DNA from: Neurospora crassa OR74A
Lineage: Eukaryota; Ascomycota; Sordariomycetes; Sordariales; Sordariaceae
Assembly: GCF_000182925.2 (NCBI RefSeq)
Contig: NC_026507.1
Coordinates: 1,550,001-1,614,000 of the forward strand
DNA: 64,000 bases
Direction: 5' to 3'
The notes beneath the pieces were generated by a model. The model was not told the DNA's origin. It did not search any database and was given only the letters and a program-made list of their open reading frames with translations. This document shows, one piece after another, positions 59,647 through 64,000 of the stretch. A program made the translations under genes and the position numbers. Position 1 is the stretch's first letter; each line of letters begins with the position of its first letter.

Positions 59647-60735
59647 ATGTCCGACTACGACGATGACTACGACTACGACGACTACGATGACTATGATGAC
59701 TATGATGACTATTGTGCCTACGATGACGGGTATGCCGACGAAGGGTACGATTATGGCGACTACGATCACAATGAATACGACCATCATGGAGCCCATGATC
59801 ATGACGACCATGATGCTAGCGGTGATGCAGTAGCGGAGGAGTTGACGACGGGTTTTGCCGTTATTGAAGAGGTGGAAGATCATCATGACCAGGGCAGCGC
59901 TTTCGATGGAAGTGACCATGAGGAACATACCGGTTATGCTGAGCTCGTTCATTCGGATGATGGCCACCAAACTGATGATGACCAAGTTCCTTACTATGGA
60001 GTGGTTTCTGGTGGCCCCAGCTATGTTCAAGGCCACGATAATTATTCTACATCGCGCTCCCTATCGTAATACACTCCCTCTGCTCATCGAGGCTCCGCGG
60101 GCTACCCACCATTTGCAGCGAATGGTAGAATGGTTGATCCCCAAAGCCACGGCGGGTCCTACAGCCAACACCCTTCATCAAGAAGCAGCAGCTATCAATA
60201 CAATGGCAACCACCATGGGTCTGGCAGATGGAAGCACGGAGAACATTATCAACAACATCACAGTGCCGAATATCACGATCGTGTGACGAAACCGGCTTAT
60301 AGGTAGGTTGAACTTACACACCAGAACTTGCCAATTTCTTGCCAGAAGTCCTTGCTTGGAAGGAGCCACACCACTCTGACAATTGTCGACGATTCACAGG
60401 CTCGAAACCCAACCCAGCCACCAAACCCACTATTCACCTTCAGCTACATCCCACCGCAATGGGTACGGGGGAAGGCACAGGTCGGACTATGAATCCCTGC
60501 AAGCGTGGGGCGGAAGGCACAACTTCATGGCTTCCTATGGCTAGAAACCCGAACCCAGTGGATATGGAGAGTCGCGGACCATCATGAACGCACTGAGAGA
60601 CCGAGAAGCTCAAGTATATGGCAGCAGCTATCACTCAACTTTGGCCACGGCGCATTCTCCGCGGGCCCATCCTGCTGAAGCAAGAAACGAGGCTACATAC
60701 TACTACCCGGGAAACCAAGGGTGGTGGTAAGATCA
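59647..60735 (+). pseudogene. Acidic Asp/Tyr- then Tyr/His/Ser-rich protein gene with two in-frame stops
   Basis: ATG 59647 opens MSDYDDDYDYDDYDDYDDY, a dense Asp/Tyr repeat, then His/Asp-rich and Ser/Tyr-rich sequence to TAA 60067-60069 (140 residues). The same frame and composition continue to 60302, where GTAGGT begins a 97-bp intron (CTGAC branch, CACAG at 60399); exon 2 (60400-60735) joins in phase and is again Tyr/His/Gly/Ser-rich, broken by TAG 60542-60544 before a TAA near 60729. So the whole frame reads as one low-complexity protein of about 330 residues cut by two nonsense codons. A short 140-residue product could still be made. No domain recognised. Confidence 0.65.
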
Positions 60736-61590
60736 ACGGCAGGACACTTCTTACCCTACCAACTGCGCAACAGAGTGATAGGCGGACTTGGAGGTGGAGG
60801 GAAGCATCAACACATTGCACTAAGCCAGTTGAACCTTTACTGTTGCACTTGTCTGAGCCCTGGGTTGTGATCTATTAACTTAAACGGTTTGCGCCACTGA
60901 CCGAACTGCTCGTAGTTGCCTTCAAGGAACCGTAACGCAACATGCAAAGCATATACCGGCACCGGTAGCGCCTCCTTTCGGTTTGCAAATCACTCGGCAT
61001 GTTTCGGATCGTCGATGCTCATGCCCTGAAAGAAGCTGCAGTATTTCAGACAGGCTGCGGTCCTCCGGTAACCACAAACTCCATGCAGTGGCAGGGACGA
61101 TGCAAGTACCCCTGGTATGAAAGCTTTCATGGGAGACCAGCCCTTCTGGACTGAGGTATAAAGGACTGATTCCCCTTGCAGAATTGCAGAATGGTTCTTC
61201 TTTGACTTTCCTCTTCATCAGTCCATTTAGCCATCATCTTTGATATCTGCCATCATCTACCTGGTATTTTCATATTTTGCACCGGTTCATTCCACCAGCG
61301 ATTGTTTTTCTCCTCTTTCAAGACAGACAAACACTGCGTTTCTCCGTCGCATAGCAAAGAGGATTGGACCACTCAACAGTCCATACCCACTTCGACAGTC
61401 GGCCACGCCTTAGCAACACGAGAGATGATCAGACTTCGGTGATCGACCTCTGCCCCCACCATCTCCATGATCCACGGGATTCTCCTTCGACTCCTCGAAA
61501 TACACCCGACCTCTTCCTTTCGACTACTCGACCAGTTCTTTTCCAATTTGACCCACCGGCCACTTCCCAGGGCATCGGATCCGGATGAAA
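60736..61590. other. Spacer, no gene recognised
   Basis: Nothing supported. A donor-like GTAAGA near 60727 suggests another exon of the preceding gene might once have existed. Confidence 0.4.
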
Positions 61591-62740
61591 ATATCCATGA
61601 CTGTTCTTTAACTGTTCCCCTTGATGGCTATGGAGCCATCATTTTTTTGGGGATGTGTCAAAATGATGCAGAGTACGTCTTCAATTCCATTGCCTTCAGT
61701 TCCATGGCTAACAAATTGATTTTCAGACACAAGGCGAAAATCCCTTATACGCGATACCATCCGCTGTCACGAGACAGAAGACCCCGATCTGTGGCGCTTC
61801 ATTGTTCTGCATTTGCAAAACGGCCCTACCTACAAGGTGGCCTCTAGGGCGGCTTCAGTTATATGGCGCAACCTATCCAATTATTATGTCAGCCTCGTTT
61901 CAAAGGAGCTTCCTTAAAGCTGTCTTCGCGCAAGGCTTTCGGGCTCCTTGCCTGCCTGCAGCAATGGAAGAGGTAATTTCTTTCTCTGGATGCCGTTTCC
62001 CAATGACATTTGCTTTCATGCCTTCGTCTGACACAGTCTTACAACGGGAAGCATTGCCGTATTCAGCAGATCGGCCCACCTGCCCTACTCGCGTGGGAGA
62101 ACCACCGAGACTACGCATGGATAGTGACCTAGTCAAGTTCCAACATTGGAAGACTAGATTTGGCCTGTCCCTCCCATGCCGGTATTACCTGCCGCTCCCT
62201 GGCGCGCCTGCCCATCCCTGTTCGAAATGGAGCAAAAAGGTACCCTCCAATTTGACGTTCGCCGAGGAGAACGGGAATGAAAAGGCTCTCCGTGATTCTT
62301 GGATAAATGCCAAAGCGTCCTATTCGGTGGACCCGAAGAATCGCAGCCTTTCGGACGAGTTCATACCACCTGCCGCCAAGGAAGACGACATGGGTTGCTG
62401 GCAATGAGGATGCTGTCAAGGAGGCGGAGGAGGAGGAAAAGAGCGACCATTGGGTTTCCCTCGTTACCAACTACTACTACCCCAACATTGCGGGAAATTA
62501 CCGAATTGATTGATGCCTTTGAACTGGAGAACGGCAAGCAACACGATGGATTTGTAGATATGCAGTTTGTTGGTGCCTATCCCGGAAAACCCGGCTTTTC
62601 TAGGTTCGCAGATCAAAGTGATTTAATGGATGATTTCGGTGGCCGTTGTGTTTGTGTTATACCTCAGCCATTGGTGGATGTGTACAAGGAAGTACGGCTT
62701 ACCTTAATTCTCGCAGCGCATGCTTTATGATTGACGGGAT
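61591..62740 (+). other. Unresolved multi-exon-like or decaying coding region
   Basis: Good splice signals occur: a 54-bp candidate intron 61673-61726 (GTACGT, GCTAAC branch, TTTCAG) and a 64-bp candidate 61973-62036 (GTAATT, TCTGAC, ACACAG). Protein-like stretches appear in different frames: DPDLWRFIVLHLQNGPTYK near 61780, SSRKAFGLLACLQQWKR near 61940, PCSKWSKKVPSNLTF near 62220, ELIDAFELENGKQHDGFVD near 62500. I could not join them into one frame. Either a gene with more introns than I can place, or a relic with frameshifts. Function unknown. Confidence 0.35.
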
Positions 62741-63280
62741 ACCTCCCTATTTAGGATTGCTCGCCCTGCTTACTGCTGCTGTCTCTCATCCTATGAACCA
62801 ACTTACGGTAGGCGGGTTAGGGACACCAAGAAGGCACAATACGCGTATAGCGACGAGGGGTATCCATTTAAGCAAGTTGAAGCCATCACCATCTCTTGGC
62901 TTTCTTGGCACACCAATCGTCACGATCCATATTTCCCCACTTAGCTGACTGGTAGACTCCTATATATCTTTTGGCCTTCATCATCCGTTTATTCTCGGTT
63001 TGTCTTCCTTCAAACAGACAAATAGCGCTGTTACCAACACTTCGTCACACGTGACCACCACTTCCGTACCGTAGGAATGGTTCAACAATCCCGACTCAAC
63101 ATCTGAGATTCTTGTATTGCCACATCACTTGTTTTCTGCTTCGTCAACCACAACCATTCACATCCATACGACCATCGCTATCTACAGACAGCCATACGAT
63201 TGATCCTCTCCAAGAGCACATCCCCCACCTCTCCGCTCTCGCATCACTTTACCAAACCGAATCTCTTTACTACACCCACT
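62741..63280. other. Spacer / leader of the acidic gene
   Basis: Pyrimidine-rich sequence leading to the ATG at 63281. No gene seen. Confidence 0.5.
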
Positions 63281-63812
63281 ATGTCTGACGACGACTGGGA
63301 TGACGACTATACTAGCGACGACGTGGAATATGATGACGATCCGTATGAAGATGACGATGGAGACCAAGCAGAGGAGGTTGTTGAGGAAGAGGACGTCAAT
63401 CAATCCGGATATGTGGAGGAAATCGACGATGACAATGGTTCTAAGGCGGAAGGGTGAGTACTAACCACCTGAGTGAGCATCATGATTCATCACTGCAGCT
63501 TCCTTTGCAACTCCATCCGTACAATACAGTGCCAACTTTCCACCTACAAGGAACCGTCAAGTCCTTTTCCTGCCACTAACGTTATGCCACTTAACCAGAG
63601 AGAACGAGGACGAGGACGAGGACCAGGAGCGCGGTACGGGTGGTTCGATGTCCAGCTACGAATATGCCAAGCCTTGGGGAGGAACTGGAGGGTTCATGGA
63701 CTCTTACGGGATCGAACGGACGGCGGAGGGATATCAAGAGGCACATGAAATGGTGAATACGATGAGGGAGGCGGCGGCGGAGAGGGAGGGTGATGGTGGG
63801 AGGAGCAAGTGA
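63281..63812 (+). CDS. Small acidic protein
   Basis: Exons 63281-63453 and 63599-63812 with a 145-bp intron (GTGAGT donor, ACTAAC branch-like words, TTAACCAG acceptor, phase 2); 128 residues. Exon 1 is MSDDDWDDDYTSDDVEYDDD and stays very acidic; exon 2 continues with Glu/Asp repeats and ends in an uncharged Gly/Tyr part and a helical C-terminus (TAEGYQEAHEMVNTMRE). It shares the Met-Ser-Asp start and Asp/Tyr bias with the gene at 59647. No domain recognised. Confidence 0.72.
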
Positions 63813-64000
63813 TAGGACGTAATGAACTATTGGCATGTCCCGTCCTTTTTTGACCGGTCGAACTTTCTCTAGCTGCAGAGATTGCCTCGTTGCGAAATTG
63901 CATGTTTCCCGGTTAGATACCTACAAGAGATGCAAATGCCCGGGAAGGTGCAATGTGTCGGTGCGAAATGAGGAGTGGAGGAGGGCACGGTATTTAGACT
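63813..64000. other. 3' flank, no gene seen
   Basis: End of window. Confidence 0.5.

Noticed and set aside
1-64000. CRISPR arrays, bacterial promoters, riboswitches, attachment sites
   Set aside because: Nothing of that kind seen; the DNA is fungal nuclear sequence.

Overview
The window looks like nuclear DNA of a filamentous ascomycete, almost certainly Neurospora crassa or a very close sibling. Genes carry short introns of 54-152 bp with GTRNGT-type donors, CTRAC/CTGAC branch sites and YAG acceptors. tRNA genes carry anticodon-loop introns. The laccase at 15.8 kb agrees, as far as I can recall, with the 619-residue Neurospora laccase precursor, including its 13-residue C-terminal pro-piece. 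The spacers contain the short CCTACCTA/TAGGTAGG motifs I associate with Neurospora. No bacterial or organellar features were seen.

Layout. 0-4.5 kb: 3' part of a nonribosomal peptide synthetase-like gene whose catalytic motifs are nearly all altered although the frame is open. 4.8 kb: intron-containing tRNA-Leu. 4.9-15.6 kb: a gene-poor stretch with simple repeats, CCTA palindromes and a 102-bp inverted copy of part of the synthetase gene. 15.8-17.7 kb: laccase. 19.3-21.2 kb: a four-helix MARVEL-like membrane protein followed, in the same frame after one TAG, by about 1.1 kb of open coding-like sequence. 22.2-22.9 kb: a MITE with terminal inverted repeats and a TAA target duplication. 23.2-24.5 kb: a secreted Egh16/MAS-type protein. 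27.6-38.6 kb: a normal gene-dense block (single-pass membrane protein, DPH2, monocarboxylate-type transporter, KRE2/MNT1 mannosyltransferase, tRNA-Phe, and a tandem pair of related small secreted proteins with a CPWC motif). 39.4-47.4 kb: five same-strand genes for coiled-coil proteins, at least two sharing a conserved LPHLGDF block. 48-51 kb: one unknown gene and a second, identical tRNA-Phe gene. 51.1-53.1 kb: a nine-exon anion:cation symporter. 53-64 kb: an accessory-looking end with a broken fungal transcription-factor relic, an unknown small gene, a stop-interrupted coding-like stretch, an acidic Asp/Tyr-rich gene with two in-frame stops, an unresolved multi-exon-like region, and a second small acidic gene.

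There is no operon logic. Housekeeping functions (diphthamide synthesis, protein O/N-mannosylation, tRNAs, transport) sit between lineage-specific secreted, coiled-coil and decayed genes. The most unusual items are the motif-dead synthetase, the coiled-coil cluster, the CPWC pair, the MITE, and the genes whose frames continue past single nonsense codons. Exon boundaries were read by eye from splice signals and reading phase, with no transcript data.
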